DNA of 37,260 nt from assembly GCA_947630215.1 (NCBI GenBank), contig CANRGX010000023.1, positions 1 to 37,260 of the forward strand, read 5' to 3'. Of this stretch, positions 7,986-16,459 are shown piece after piece. A model generated the notes under the pieces. The model did not search any database. It saw nothing but the letters and a program-made list of their open reading frames with translations, and had not been told where the DNA came from. The DNA is from an uncultured Eisenbergiella sp. (GTDB lineage: Bacteria > Bacillota > Clostridia > Lachnospirales > Lachnospiraceae). The stretch's first letter is position 1. Each line of letters opens with the position of its first letter. The translations under genes and the position numbers were made by a program.

Positions 7986-8923
7986 GACCGCTCGCCTCCT
8001 TTGCCAAAGCACTTGGGCATGGTATATTTTTCAATCAGGGGCACCAGGAGGTTCCCCAGAATAATGGCATAGGAAACGCCCTCTGCGCTGGCGCCGAAAA
8101 TCCGGAACAGCGCTGTCAGAAAGCCCAGGAACAGGCCGTACACATACTGCCCCTTCTGGGTGATGGGCCGCGTCACATAATCCGTCGCCATGAAAAAGGC
8201 GCCCAGCATCAGTCCGCCGCCCGCCAGCTGCGCCGCCAGATAGGGGCCGTCCACCGTCCGGCCGGACAGGAATGCAAAAAGCGTGACAAAAACGACAAAG
8301 GAAACCAGATAACTGCCGGGGATCTTTAAGTCGATAATCCCGGCCAGAATCAGGATACATGCCCCGGCCACGATGGCGAGCATGGATGTCTCCCCGATGG
8401 TTCCCCCTGTCCGCCCGATGATCATATCGATGGCGTTGACGCTGACACCGGCCTTCAGATTCGCCAGCGGCGTCGCCCCCGCGTAGGCGTCGCAGGTAAA
8501 ATTCGTCATCAGGGCCGGGAAGGAAATCAGCAGAAAGCACCGGCCTGCCAGCGCCGGATTCATGAAGTTCTTCCCCAGTCCGCCAAAGAGCATTTTCACC
8601 ACCAGAATGGCGAACACGCTGCCCACGGCGGGAAGCCAGAGCGGCACCGAAACCGGCAGATTCAGCCCCAGTAAAAGTCCGGTCACGACAGCGGAAAAAT
8701 CCTTCACCGTCACCTTTTTTTTGCAGCACAGCTCAAACAAAAGCTCCGTCAGCACCGCCGCCGCAATGGAAACGGCCACCACAAGCGCCGCCCGCATACC
8801 GAAATTAAAAATGCCGAAGGCCGTGGCCGGCAGCAGCGCAAACGTCACCGTGAGCATAATTCTCGATGTCGTATCCTTATCCCGTACATGGGGATTGGAG
8901 GATACCTTTCTCAACTCACTCAT
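7982..8923 (-). CDS. rnfD: Rnf complex subunit D, covalent flavoprotein membrane subunit
   Basis: The 313-residue integral membrane protein of the RnfD/NqrB family has about nine to ten hydrophobic helices. The conserved flavin attachment region AGATPLA is at residues 148-154, with T151 the expected FMN-linked threonine. The N-terminus (SSNPHVR) is typical of clostridial RnfD. An AGGAGG lies at good distance before the ATG at 8923, and the gene follows rnfC by 12 bases. It is thought to form part of the ion path of the pump. Confidence 0.96.
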   Translation of the reverse strand: MSELRKVSSNPHVRDKDTTSRIMLTVTFALLPATAFGIFNFGMRAALVVAVSIAAAVLTELLFELCCKKKVTVKDFSAVVTGLLLGLNLPVSVPLWLPAVGSVFAILVVKMLFGGLGKNFMNPALAGRCFLLISFPALMTNFTCDAYAGATPLANLKAGVSVNAIDMIIGRTGGTIGETSMLAIVAGACILILAGIIDLKIPGSYLVSFVVFVTLFAFLSGRTVDGPYLAAQLAGGGLMLGAFFMATDYVTRPITQKGQYVYGLFLGFLTALFRIFGASAEGVSYAIILGNLLVPLIEKYTMPKCFGKGGERS

Positions 8924-8935
8924 TGCGTTATCCTC

Positions 8936-10255
8936 CTACTTTTTCTTTCTCTGGGCCAGCACCATCCTGCGGGCCGACTTGATCGCCTGCGTCAGGGGAC
9001 GCTTGGCCGGGCATATGTAACTGCAGCAGCCGCACTCACAGCACTCCATCCCCTCATGGGCCACGAAAGCATCCAGATCGTCGTGTTCGGCATATTCCGC
9101 CAGGAGCTTGGGAACCACGCGTCCCGGACACACCTGCGCGCATCTGCCGCAGTTGATACAGGCCGAGGGCTCCATGGCGGAAACCTCATCCTTTGTCAGG
9201 CACAGAAGAGCCGACGCGGTCTTGGTGGTGGGCACATCCAGATCAAAGAGCGCAAATCCCATCATCGGGCCGCCGGAAATGATCTTTTCCGGCTCCGTGC
9301 GAAATCCTCCGGCTTCCTCTATCAGTTCGTGGTAATTGGTGCCGATGCGGACGATGAAGTTCTGCGGCTGTGCCACCGCATCCCCCGTTACGGTCACGAT
9401 GCGGTGCATCAGCGGCCTGCCCTCCCGCACTGCGGCGTTGATCGCCACCACCGTATCCACGTTGTCCACAATACAGCCCACGTCGGCAGGCAGTTTCCCG
9501 GAATGGATGGCGCGTCCCGTCACGGCGTAGATGAGCTGGCGCTCCGATCCTTGCGGATATTTGGTTTTCAGAGAGGCCACTGTAATTTTGGGCTCCTCCT
9601 TTACCAGCTTTGCAAACTGCCGGATGCAGTCCGGCTTATTGTCCTCCACCGCCAGAACGCCCCTGGCCTTCGGGAACAGCTGCAGAATCACTTTTAACCC
9701 GTCGATGATCTTCTCCGGTTCTTCGATCATTCTGCGGTAGTCGCTGGTCAGATAGGGTTCGCACTCCGCACAGTTGACAATCACATAGGCGATCTGGTCC
9801 GGATCCTTGACCGACAGCTTGACATGGGTGGGAAATCCCGCTCCCCCCATTCCCACGACACCGGCCTCCTGCACCGCGGCGATGATCTCCTCCCGGCTCA
9901 TTTTTTCCAAAGACTTCCTGGGCGGATACGTCACCTCCTCATAGAGCAGATCGTTTTCCACCACAATACTCATGACCGGTTCGCCTGTCACCACCCGCCG
10001 GGGCTCAATCGCCTTGACCGTGCCGGAAACCGTGGCATAGATCGGCGCCGACACAAATCCCTGGGCCTGGGCGATTTTCTGTCCCGTCAAAACCCGATCT
10101 CCTTTTTGAACCAGCGCAACAGCGGGCGCGCCGATATGCTGGGAAAGCGGATAGACCAGATCTCCCTTGGGCAGAACCGCTTTCATCGGTTTATCCTTGG
10201 AAAGCGCCTTGCCGTCATAGGGATGTATTCCTCCGATAAATGTAAACTTCGCCAT
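8936..10255 (-). CDS. rnfC: Rnf complex subunit C, NADH-binding Fe-S/FMN subunit
   Basis: Cytoplasmic subunit where NAD+ is reduced (or NADH oxidised). Visible parts are an N-terminal RnfC barrel (FIGGIHPYDGK), the glycine-rich nucleotide loop GMGGAGFPTHVK (about residues 136-147), and the FMN-region motif NCAECEPYL. Two [4Fe-4S] sites follow: C366-x2-C369-x2-C372-x3-C376 and C405-x2-C408-x2-C411-x3-C415, numbered from the chosen start. Two in-frame ATGs lie two codons apart. The first (10261) has GAGGG only a base away, while the second (10255) sits about seven bases from it, so 10255 is preferred (439 residues). It is first in the six-gene operon; no strong promoter is visible upstream. Confidence 0.95.
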   Translation of the reverse strand: MAKFTFIGGIHPYDGKALSKDKPMKAVLPKGDLVYPLSQHIGAPAVALVQKGDRVLTGQKIAQAQGFVSAPIYATVSGTVKAIEPRRVVTGEPVMSIVVENDLLYEEVTYPPRKSLEKMSREEIIAAVQEAGVVGMGGAGFPTHVKLSVKDPDQIAYVIVNCAECEPYLTSDYRRMIEEPEKIIDGLKVILQLFPKARGVLAVEDNKPDCIRQFAKLVKEEPKITVASLKTKYPQGSERQLIYAVTGRAIHSGKLPADVGCIVDNVDTVVAINAAVREGRPLMHRIVTVTGDAVAQPQNFIVRIGTNYHELIEEAGGFRTEPEKIISGGPMMGFALFDLDVPTTKTASALLCLTKDEVSAMEPSACINCGRCAQVCPGRVVPKLLAEYAEHDDLDAFVAHEGMECCECGCCSYICPAKRPLTQAIKSARRMVLAQRKKK

Positions 10256-10338
10256 TTTCATTCCCTCTTTTTGGTTTCTTACAACAGCTCCATCATACTC
10301 TTTTTTTTGACAAATTACTACATGAAATGCAAAAAATG

Positions 10339-10347
10339 TGCTATGAT
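10339..10347 (+). promoter_or_regulatory. Extended -10 promoter giving a probable leaderless mRNA
   Basis: TG-C-TATGAT is an extended -10 element ending at 10347. The next ATG is at 10354, exactly where transcription would start (six bases between). There is no Shine-Dalgarno sequence before that ATG. The nearest TTGACA (10307-10312) is 29 bases away, too far to be its -35. Confidence 0.5.
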
Positions 10348-10353
10348 AGCCCT

Positions 10354-11436
10354 ATGAAAACACTGGTAAATTCTTTTCCTTCCCAAATTGCGCCCTATGA
10401 AGGCGGCCCCTTACAACAGCCCGGGGAAACGCTCTTTTTCGACATCGAAACCACAGGGTTTTCTTCCCGCAGCTGCTTTGTTTACTTAATCGGCTGCGCC
10501 TGTTATGAAAACGGTTCCTGGCAGATCCGGCAGTTCCTTGCCGAGACGCCCGAACAGGAGGAACAGGTCCTTTCGGCCTTTCTTGCCCTGTCCTCCCACT
10601 ATTCCCGGGTGTTCCATTTCAACGGCAGCACCTTTGATGTGCCCTTTTTACAGGCCCGTTGTAAAAAATACCGGCTGCCGGCTCCCTGTTTTGACAGGCA
10701 GACGGATCTGTACCGGATTGTCAGCCCCTATAAAAATCTGCTGCATCTGCCGGGCTGCCGGCAAAAACAGCTGGAGGAATATGTAGGGCTGCACCGGGCC
10801 GACCCGTTCAGCGGCGGCGACCTTGTGGAAGTCTATCATACCTATGCGCAAAACGGAGACGAGAAACTCAAAGAAGCTCTTTTGACCCACAACCGGGAGG
10901 ATCTGACCGGGCTTGTGCAGCTTTCCTGCCTTCTGGCCCTGCCCGCCCTCTTTGAGGAAAACGGCTATGAAATCGGCCCGGCAGCGCTGGAGGAGGGCCG
11001 TTTTACGCTCCCGCTGACGCTTTTCCATCCGCTTCCCGTCCCGCTTTCCTGCCACGTGGGCCCCGTCTGGCTGGCCGCGCGGGATCACACGGCCCTGCTT
11101 CGGATTCTGACACGGGAAGGGACGCTGCGCTATTTCTACCCCGATTATAAAAACTATTCTTATCTGCCGGACGAAGATCAGGCCATTCACAAATCCGTAG
11201 CAATATATGTGGACAAATCCCGCCGTATGCCTGCCACGGCCTCTACCTGTTATACGCGCTGTCAGGGTACGTTTCTCCCTGCGCCTGCAGGCGTCCTGCC
11301 GCAGCTTCCGCATTTTAAAGCCTGCTATGAGGACAGGGAAACCTTTCTTCTTTTAAAGGAGGACTTTTTTTCTGACCCTGTCCTGCAGCGAAGCTATGCG
11401 AATGCGGCGCTCACCCTTCTGAAAAAAGGATCTTGA
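10354..11436 (+). CDS. RNase H-like 3'-5' exonuclease-family protein (YprB type)
   Basis: The 360-residue protein has an N-terminal ribonuclease H-like (DnaQ/DEDD) fold as in Bacillus YprB. Acidic catalytic positions are visible as D30 and E32 (FFDIETTG), D95 (FNGSTFDVPFL) and the HNREDL motif (H179-D183). The family is predicted to be a nuclease; its substrate is not established. The C-terminal half (about 200-360) has no motif I recognise. The start is uncertain: an in-frame ATG at 10327 would add nine residues but lies upstream of the -10 element, so 10354 is preferred. The gene converges with the S1-protein operon, and a hairpin (11450-11479) separates them. Confidence 0.82.
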   Translation: MKTLVNSFPSQIAPYEGGPLQQPGETLFFDIETTGFSSRSCFVYLIGCACYENGSWQIRQFLAETPEQEEQVLSAFLALSSHYSRVFHFNGSTFDVPFLQARCKKYRLPAPCFDRQTDLYRIVSPYKNLLHLPGCRQKQLEEYVGLHRADPFSGGDLVEVYHTYAQNGDEKLKEALLTHNREDLTGLVQLSCLLALPALFEENGYEIGPAALEEGRFTLPLTLFHPLPVPLSCHVGPVWLAARDHTALLRILTREGTLRYFYPDYKNYSYLPDEDQAIHKSVAIYVDKSRRMPATASTCYTRCQGTFLPAPAGVLPQLPHFKACYEDRETFLLLKEDFFSDPVLQRSYANAALTLLKKGS

Positions 11437-11449
11437 TTTTCATGATAAA

Positions 11450-11479
11450 AGGGACGCCGCATGAAACGTCGGCGTCCCT
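11450..11479 (-). terminator. Terminator of the cmk-ispH-S1 operon
   Basis: A perfect 10-bp inverted repeat, AGGGACGCCG (11450-11459) and CGGCGTCCCT (11470-11479), with a 10-base loop. Read on the minus strand the stem is followed by TTTTATC, so it ends the operon finishing at 11496. It also lies just past the convergent plus-strand gene but has no U tract in that direction. Confidence 0.75.
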
Positions 11480-11495
11480 GTAAACTCTCTGTATG

Positions 11496-12653
11496 TTATT
11501 CTTCTGTTTCCGCATCCTGGCTGGCAATGACCTCGTCGATATCCACGGATACGGCGTCTTCCTCTTTCTCAGGCTCCTCCTGGGCCGCCTTCTTGGGTTC
11601 GGGGGCCAGAAGCGCCTTGATGCTCAGGCTGATCTTTTTGCTGTCCTCATTGAAATCCACAACCTTGGCCGTGATCTCCTGTCCGGCCTTGAGCACATCG
11701 GAAGGCTTATCCACATGCTCCTTGGCGATCTGGGATACGTGCAGCAGTGCGTCGATACCGGGCTCCAGCTCCACAAACGCACCGAAGTCGGTCATCCTTG
11801 CCACTTTGCCGGTCACCACATTGCCAATGGCATATTTCTCCGCCGCATTCCTCCAGGGGTTCTGATCCTCAAACTTTAAGCTCAAAGCAACCTTGCTGCC
11901 GTTGATCTCCTTGATCAGCACCTTCAGCTTCTCGCCGACCTTAAACACCTTCTTCGGATGTTCGATGCGTCCCCAGGACATTTCGGAAATATGGAGCAGG
12001 CCGTCCGCGCCGCCCAGATCGATGAACGCGCCGAAATCGGTCACATTCTTCACAACGCCTTCCACCACGTCGTCCTCGTGGATACGGGCGAACAGCTCCG
12101 CCTGCAGCTGGGCCTTTCTCGCCACGATAAGCTGCTTGCGGTCGCCGATATATCTTCTCCGTCTCGGGTTGTACTCGCTGATGACAAACTCGATCTCCTG
12201 ATCCGCGTACTTGGTCAGATCCCTCTCGTAGGTATCGGAAACCAGGCTGGCCGGAATGAAGATCCGCACTTCCTCCACCACGACGATCAGACCGCCGTCC
12301 AGAACCTGGGTCACCTTTGCCTTGAGCACCTCATGGTTGTTGAACGCTTCTTCGATCCGCTTATTTCCTCTGTCGGCGGCCAGTCTCTTGTAGGTTAAGA
12401 TCACCTGGCCCTCGCCGTCGTTGACCTTTAAAACTTTGACTTCCATCGTATCACCAGGTTTTACGACTTCGGTCAGATCCACGCTGGAATCGTTGGTATA
12501 TTCATTCTTGGTAAGAATGCCGTCGGACTTGTATCCGATATTGAGTACCGCTTCTTCCGGTTTCACATCAATGACCGTACCTTCGACTACCTCTCCTGCA
12601 TGTATTGTTTTTAGTGATGCGTCCAGCATCTGTTCAAAAGTTAATTCGGACAT
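11496..12653 (-). CDS. rpsA: S1 RNA-binding domain protein (ribosomal S1-like), four S1 domains
   Basis: The 385-residue protein has four S1 OB-fold repeats, at about residues 19-89, 106-173, 193-260 and 276-346. The last two carry the classic TDFGAF signature (VTDFGAFIDL, MTDFGAFVEL), and an acidic tail rich in Glu/Asp follows. Four-domain forms are usual in low-GC Gram-positives; they bind mRNA, and whether they act as true ribosomal S1 is disputed. The start is set by GAGGAGG about nine bases upstream, inside the end of ispH; the two genes overlap by 20 bases in different frames, suggesting translational coupling. Confidence 0.92.
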   Translation of the reverse strand: MSELTFEQMLDASLKTIHAGEVVEGTVIDVKPEEAVLNIGYKSDGILTKNEYTNDSSVDLTEVVKPGDTMEVKVLKVNDGEGQVILTYKRLAADRGNKRIEEAFNNHEVLKAKVTQVLDGGLIVVVEEVRIFIPASLVSDTYERDLTKYADQEIEFVISEYNPRRRRYIGDRKQLIVARKAQLQAELFARIHEDDVVEGVVKNVTDFGAFIDLGGADGLLHISEMSWGRIEHPKKVFKVGEKLKVLIKEINGSKVALSLKFEDQNPWRNAAEKYAIGNVVTGKVARMTDFGAFVELEPGIDALLHVSQIAKEHVDKPSDVLKAGQEITAKVVDFNEDSKKISLSIKALLAPEPKKAAQEEPEKEEDAVSVDIDEVIASQDAETEE

Positions 12654-13482
12654 AATTTTGAACCTCCTCGATTATTTTTTTCGGGGTGGATGCCCCGGCT
12701 GTAATACCCACTAGTCGGACAGATTTAGGTAGTTCTAAATGCAAGTCATCCAGTGTCTGTATAAAATAGGTGAGGGCGCATTCCCGGCTGCATATCTCAT
12801 ACAGCTTCCTGGTATTGGAACTGTGCCTGCCTCCTATTACGATCATGGCGTCAACCTTGGCAGCAATTTCTCTTGCCTCCGCCTGTCTTTCCTCCGTTGC
12901 GTTGCAGATCGTGTTCACAACACTAATATCATACCCTCTTTTACTGAAAATTTCAACTAATTCTTTAAATTTATTGTAGTTAAATGTCGTTTGGGAGACG
13001 ACGCAGACCGGTTTGTCCATATCGAGCTTTAAATGCAGCGCTTCCTCCCGGCTTTCTACCACCGACGCCCCTTGAAAACACCAGCTCATGATCCCTTCCA
13101 CCTCGGGATGTCCGGCGTTTCCCAGGATCACAATCTGTTTGCCGGCTTCGCTCTCCTGTCTGACGATCCGGTGTATCCGCTTGACGAAAGGACAGGTGGC
13201 ATCCACACAGGTCAGCCCCTGCTTTTGGATGCAGTCTTCCACCGCACGCGGCACGCCGTGGGCGCGCAGAACGACCGTTCCCTTCCCGGCCCGTTTGATC
13301 TGGGCTTCGGACTCCAGAATGGACACGCCCTGTTTTTCCAGTTCTCCCACCACCTGTTCGTTGTGGATAATGGGCCCGAAGGTGTAGATTTTCTCTCCTG
13401 TTTTCAGCCGTTCATACACCGTATCCACCGCCCGCTTCACGCCAAAGCAGAAGCCGGCGCTTTTTGCCAGCACAACTTCCAT
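12634..13482 (-). CDS. ispH: 4-hydroxy-3-methylbut-2-enyl diphosphate reductase
   Basis: Last enzyme of the MEP isoprenoid pathway: it reduces HMBPP to isopentenyl and dimethylallyl diphosphate with a [4Fe-4S] cluster. The 282-residue protein has the three cluster cysteines C12 (AGFCFGVKRAV), C97 (DATCPFV) and C193 (TICNATEERQ), substrate-binding histidines H40 and H75, and HPEVEG. Length matches the stand-alone enzyme. A strong AGGGAGGGGAG precedes the ATG. It follows cmk by 36 bases and its 3' end contains the ribosome binding site of the S1 gene. Confidence 0.97.
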   Translation of the reverse strand: MEVVLAKSAGFCFGVKRAVDTVYERLKTGEKIYTFGPIIHNEQVVGELEKQGVSILESEAQIKRAGKGTVVLRAHGVPRAVEDCIQKQGLTCVDATCPFVKRIHRIVRQESEAGKQIVILGNAGHPEVEGIMSWCFQGASVVESREEALHLKLDMDKPVCVVSQTTFNYNKFKELVEIFSKRGYDISVVNTICNATEERQAEAREIAAKVDAMIVIGGRHSSNTRKLYEICSRECALTYFIQTLDDLHLELPKSVRLVGITAGASTPKKIIEEVQNYVRINF

Positions 13483-13518
13483 GCCGCTCCCCTCCCTTTT
13501 GCTGCGTGTCTTTTCCCC

Positions 13519-14193
13519 TTAAAACACACAGCCCTTTTGGCGGCAAATCTCCAGAATGGCCGCCACCGCCTGCCCGATGTCCATTTGGGAAGTATCCACC
13601 AAAACAGCGTCCGGAGCCTGTACCAGAGGGGCGGTTTCCCGGGTCATATCCCTGTGATCCCGCTGTCGGATCTCCTCCTCTATCAGCCGGATATCGCAGG
13701 ACTCTCCCTTCTCCGAAAGCTCCCGAAAGCGTCTTTGCGCGCGCACCTCCACCGAAGCGGTCAGATAGATCTTGACGGTGGCGTCCGGCAGCACGCAGGT
13801 TCCGATATCCCGGCCGTCCATGATCACATTCTTATCCCGTGCCAGTTTCTTCTGCGTCAGCACAATGTTCTGGCGCAGTCTGGGATAGCGGGAAGTGACG
13901 GAAGCCATCTCGCCCACCTCCTGGGTGCGGATCAGGCCGTTCACGTTTTCCCCGTTCAGATAAACCACCTGTTCGCCGTTCTCATACGCCAGCGAAATCT
14001 CCGCGTTTTCACAGACGGCGCTGACCGCCTTCTCATCCTCCCCTGCAATGCCCCGGCGCAGCAGATACAGCGCCATGGCCCGGTACATGGCCCCGGTGTC
14101 CACGTAAATACAGCCGGCCTTTTTCGCCACGGCTTTGGCGATGGTGCTCTTTCCCGCTCCCGCGGGCCCGTCGATTGCGATGCTGTAACTCAT
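13519..14193 (-). CDS. cmk: Cytidylate kinase
   Basis: Phosphorylates CMP and dCMP with ATP for nucleotide recycling. The 224-residue protein begins with the P-loop GPAGAGKST (residues 9-17), followed by YVDTGAMYRA, the later DGRDIGT segment and the LID region RDHRDMTRE. Length is normal. The ATG overlaps the stop of the upstream flavoprotein as ATGA, showing tight coupling. A cmk-ispH-S1 linkage is common in Clostridia. Confidence 0.97.
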   Translation of the reverse strand: MSYSIAIDGPAGAGKSTIAKAVAKKAGCIYVDTGAMYRAMALYLLRRGIAGEDEKAVSAVCENAEISLAYENGEQVVYLNGENVNGLIRTQEVGEMASVTSRYPRLRQNIVLTQKKLARDKNVIMDGRDIGTCVLPDATVKIYLTASVEVRAQRRFRELSEKGESCDIRLIEEEIRQRDHRDMTRETAPLVQAPDAVLVDTSQMDIGQAVAAILEICRQKGCVF

Positions 14194-15476
14194 TCGGATT
14201 GGTTCCCCTTTCTGTTCCCTGTCTCCTGTCCGGCCGCGCTCTCCCCTGCCAGGCGTCCGGTAGACCAGGCGATCTGCAGATTAAACCCGCCGGTCAGCGC
14301 GTCCACGTCCAGAATTTCCCCGGCAAAATACAGCCCCTTCACCCGTCTGGATTCCAGGGTGGACGGATTGACCTCTTTCACCGAAACGCCGCCCCGGGTG
14401 ATGACGGCCTCCGAAAAGCCACGGGTCCGGGTGACCGTAAGAGGCAGATGCCGAATCAGATCAAGAAAGCGCCGCCGCTCCTGCCTGGTAACCGCGTTGA
14501 CCTGTCTGTGCGGATCGATGCCGGACAACGCGATCATGACAGGTAAAAGCCGGGCAGGGAACCACCCGTCCAGCGCGTTTTGAAACTGCCGGTTCTTTTT
14601 TTCTTCAAACTCCCGGAGCAGTCTGGCGTCCAGCTGTTCTTCGCTCAGGGCGGGCTTTAAGTTCAGCACGGCCGCCGTGCGCTGCGCCTTTTGGGCGTCA
14701 TAGTGACTGGCGGCGCTCAGCACCAGCGGGCCGCTGATTCCGAAATGGGTAAAGAGCAGCTCCCCGAATCCGCGGTAGACCTCCTTCTGATCCTGAAACA
14801 GCGTCAGCTCCACATTTTTCAGCGCCAGCCCCTGCAGCTGTCTGCACCAGTCCTCCTCTATCTCAAAGGGAACCAGCGACGGAAAACAGGGCGTGACGGT
14901 GTGGCCCAGACAGCGGGCCATCTCCAGGCCGTCGCCGTCGGATCCGGTGGCGGGATAGGCCAGTCCTCCCGTGGCCAGTACCACAGCGTCGGCTTCTTCT
15001 TTTGTTTTGTCAAACAGTTCGACCCCGCAGACGGCTCCGTCCCTGTCTGTCACAATCTGCCGGACACGGCAGCCGAGCCGGACGCGCACAGAGCAGTCGC
15101 GCATGGCCCTCGCCAGCGCTCCGGTCACATCAGAAGCGTGATCCGATACCGGGAACACCCGCATTCCCCGCTCTGTTTTCAGACGGCAGCCCCCGTTTTC
15201 AAAGAAATCCATGGCCGCCCGATTGTCGAAAGCAGAAAAAGCGCTGTATAAAAAACGGGGATTGCGCATCACATTCTCAAAGAACTCCTGGCGGCCGCAG
15301 GCGTTGGTCAGATTGCATCTGCCTTTTCCGGTAATGTATAGCTTCTTTCCCAGCTTTTCATTGCGTTCGTACAGCGTCACCCGTCCGCCGGCGGCTCCCG
15401 CCGCGCAGGCAGCCATCATACCGGCGGCCCCGCCGCCTATAACCGCAATCTTCTTCTGCACTAAGGATCCGCTCAT
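14190..15476 (-). CDS. HI0933-family FAD-dependent oxidoreductase (BaiN/aminoacetone-oxidase-like)
   Basis: The 429-residue flavoprotein has an N-terminal FAD dinucleotide fold (IGGGAAG at about 13-19) and the family signature LGKKLYITGKGRCNLTN. The C-terminal FAD contact region (YFAGEILDVDALTGGFN, IAWSTGRLAG) is also present. Related proteins have been annotated as aminoacetone oxidases or bile-acid reductases; the reaction here is unknown. The ATG at 15476 overlaps the regulator's stop (ATGA) and has GGAGGAG upstream. A longer frame to 15617 lies entirely within the regulator gene and was rejected. Confidence 0.9.
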   Translation of the reverse strand: MSGSLVQKKIAVIGGGAAGMMAACAAGAAGGRVTLYERNEKLGKKLYITGKGRCNLTNACGRQEFFENVMRNPRFLYSAFSAFDNRAAMDFFENGGCRLKTERGMRVFPVSDHASDVTGALARAMRDCSVRVRLGCRVRQIVTDRDGAVCGVELFDKTKEEADAVVLATGGLAYPATGSDGDGLEMARCLGHTVTPCFPSLVPFEIEEDWCRQLQGLALKNVELTLFQDQKEVYRGFGELLFTHFGISGPLVLSAASHYDAQKAQRTAAVLNLKPALSEEQLDARLLREFEEKKNRQFQNALDGWFPARLLPVMIALSGIDPHRQVNAVTRQERRRFLDLIRHLPLTVTRTRGFSEAVITRGGVSVKEVNPSTLESRRVKGLYFAGEILDVDALTGGFNLQIAWSTGRLAGESAAGQETGNRKGNQSE

Positions 15477-16393
15477 ACGGGCTCCTCCGCAGGGGAGTCC
15501 TCCAGCATGGATTCGTTGATAAAATTGATCTCGTCGTTTCCGGAGATCTGGTAGTTGTCCCAGGCATCCTCCAGCAGCTTCATGTTCCGGCGTACCTGTT
15601 CGGGCTGCTTTAAGCACAGCGCCACCACCAGCGCGTTGAGAACGGACAGCGGCGCCACGAGAGAATCCACCAGGGAAACCATATCGCTGCGGGCCAGCAG
15701 ATTACAGGAGGAATACAGGTTCATGGGAGAATGCACGCTGTCCGTCAGCGTCACCACCTTGGCGTTGCGGTCGTTGGCAAACTCCATGGCCTTTAAGGTG
15801 CGCATGGAATAGCGCGGAAAGCTGATACCGACGATACAGTCCCTCTCATCTATCCGCAGCATCTGTTCGATGATCTCACTGGCGCTGCTGGTTTTGATCT
15901 GCACGACGCTGCCGCGGATCAGACGCAGATAAAAGCACAGAAATTCCGCCAGCGGTTCACAGCTGCGGACACCCAGTACATAGACGGTTCTGGCGCCAAG
16001 GATCAGATCCACCGCCGTATCGAAGGCGGCAGGATCCAGATGCAGGGCCGTATGCCGTATCTTTTCCATATCGCTTTCCAGCACCGACTGCAGCACCTCC
16101 GAACGGCTCACGCCGCCGTATTTTTCCTCCAGCGGCTCCGCCTGGTGGAGACGTCCCTTCACCAGAGACGCCAGCGCTTCCTGCATCTGGGGATACCCCT
16201 TATAGCCCAGTCCCACTGCAAAACGCACCACGGTGGATTCGCTGAGCTTCAGGGTCTGTCCCATGCGGGCCGCCGTCATGAAGGCCGCCTGTTCGCTGTG
16301 CTCGGTCAGAAAGGCCGCAATGGCCTTCTGTCCTTTGCTCATCGCCGCATATCTTTCGTTGATCCGGGTGATGATGTCGTTTCTGCCTTCCAT
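15473..16393 (-). CDS. RpiR-family transcriptional regulator (HTH + SIS domain)
   Basis: The 306-residue protein has an N-terminal RpiR helix-turn-helix (about 1-77, with MSKGQKAIAAFL and LSESTVVRFAVGLGYKGYP). A sugar-isomerase SIS domain follows (about 120-250, with VYVLGVRSCEPLAEFL and IVGISFPRYS). RpiR proteins sense phosphorylated sugars or related ligands and control sugar or cell-wall recycling genes. There is no sugar catabolic gene next to it; instead it heads the flavoprotein-cmk-ispH-S1 cluster, so its target is unclear. The final residues (about 276-306) are acidic and lie past the SIS fold. The start at 16393 has GGAAGGAAGG upstream. Confidence 0.92.
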   Translation of the reverse strand: MEGRNDIITRINERYAAMSKGQKAIAAFLTEHSEQAAFMTAARMGQTLKLSESTVVRFAVGLGYKGYPQMQEALASLVKGRLHQAEPLEEKYGGVSRSEVLQSVLESDMEKIRHTALHLDPAAFDTAVDLILGARTVYVLGVRSCEPLAEFLCFYLRLIRGSVVQIKTSSASEIIEQMLRIDERDCIVGISFPRYSMRTLKAMEFANDRNAKVVTLTDSVHSPMNLYSSCNLLARSDMVSLVDSLVAPLSVLNALVVALCLKQPEQVRRNMKLLEDAWDNYQISGNDEINFINESMLEDSPAEEPV

Positions 16394-16411
16394 ACCTTCC
16401 TTCCTTCCACA

Positions 16412-16439
16412 ACAGCCCCGCAGAGTGCTGCGGGGCTGT
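16412..16439 (-). terminator. Strong hairpin between the decarboxylase operon and the RpiR gene
   Basis: A perfect 12-bp stem, ACAGCCCCGCAG (16412-16423) and CTGCGGGGCTGT (16428-16439), with a four-base loop. It lies 20 bases past the end of the 2-oxoacid carboxyltransferase gene. The minus-strand sequence after it (TGTGGAAGG) is not U-rich, so it may be a weak terminator or processing/stability hairpin that lets some transcription continue into the regulator gene. Confidence 0.55.
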
Positions 16440-16459
16440 CGGTGTCTGCCTATAACCGT

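Noticed and set aside
10307-10347. TTGACA at 10307-10312 as the -35 for the TATGAT at 10342-10347
   Set aside because: The spacer is 29 bases, far beyond the 16-18 normally tolerated; the extended -10 explains the promoter better.
13033-14583. A 516-codon open frame on the plus strand opposite ispH and cmk
   Set aside because: Mirror of strongly supported ispH, cmk and flavoprotein genes; no recognisable domain and no ribosome binding site.
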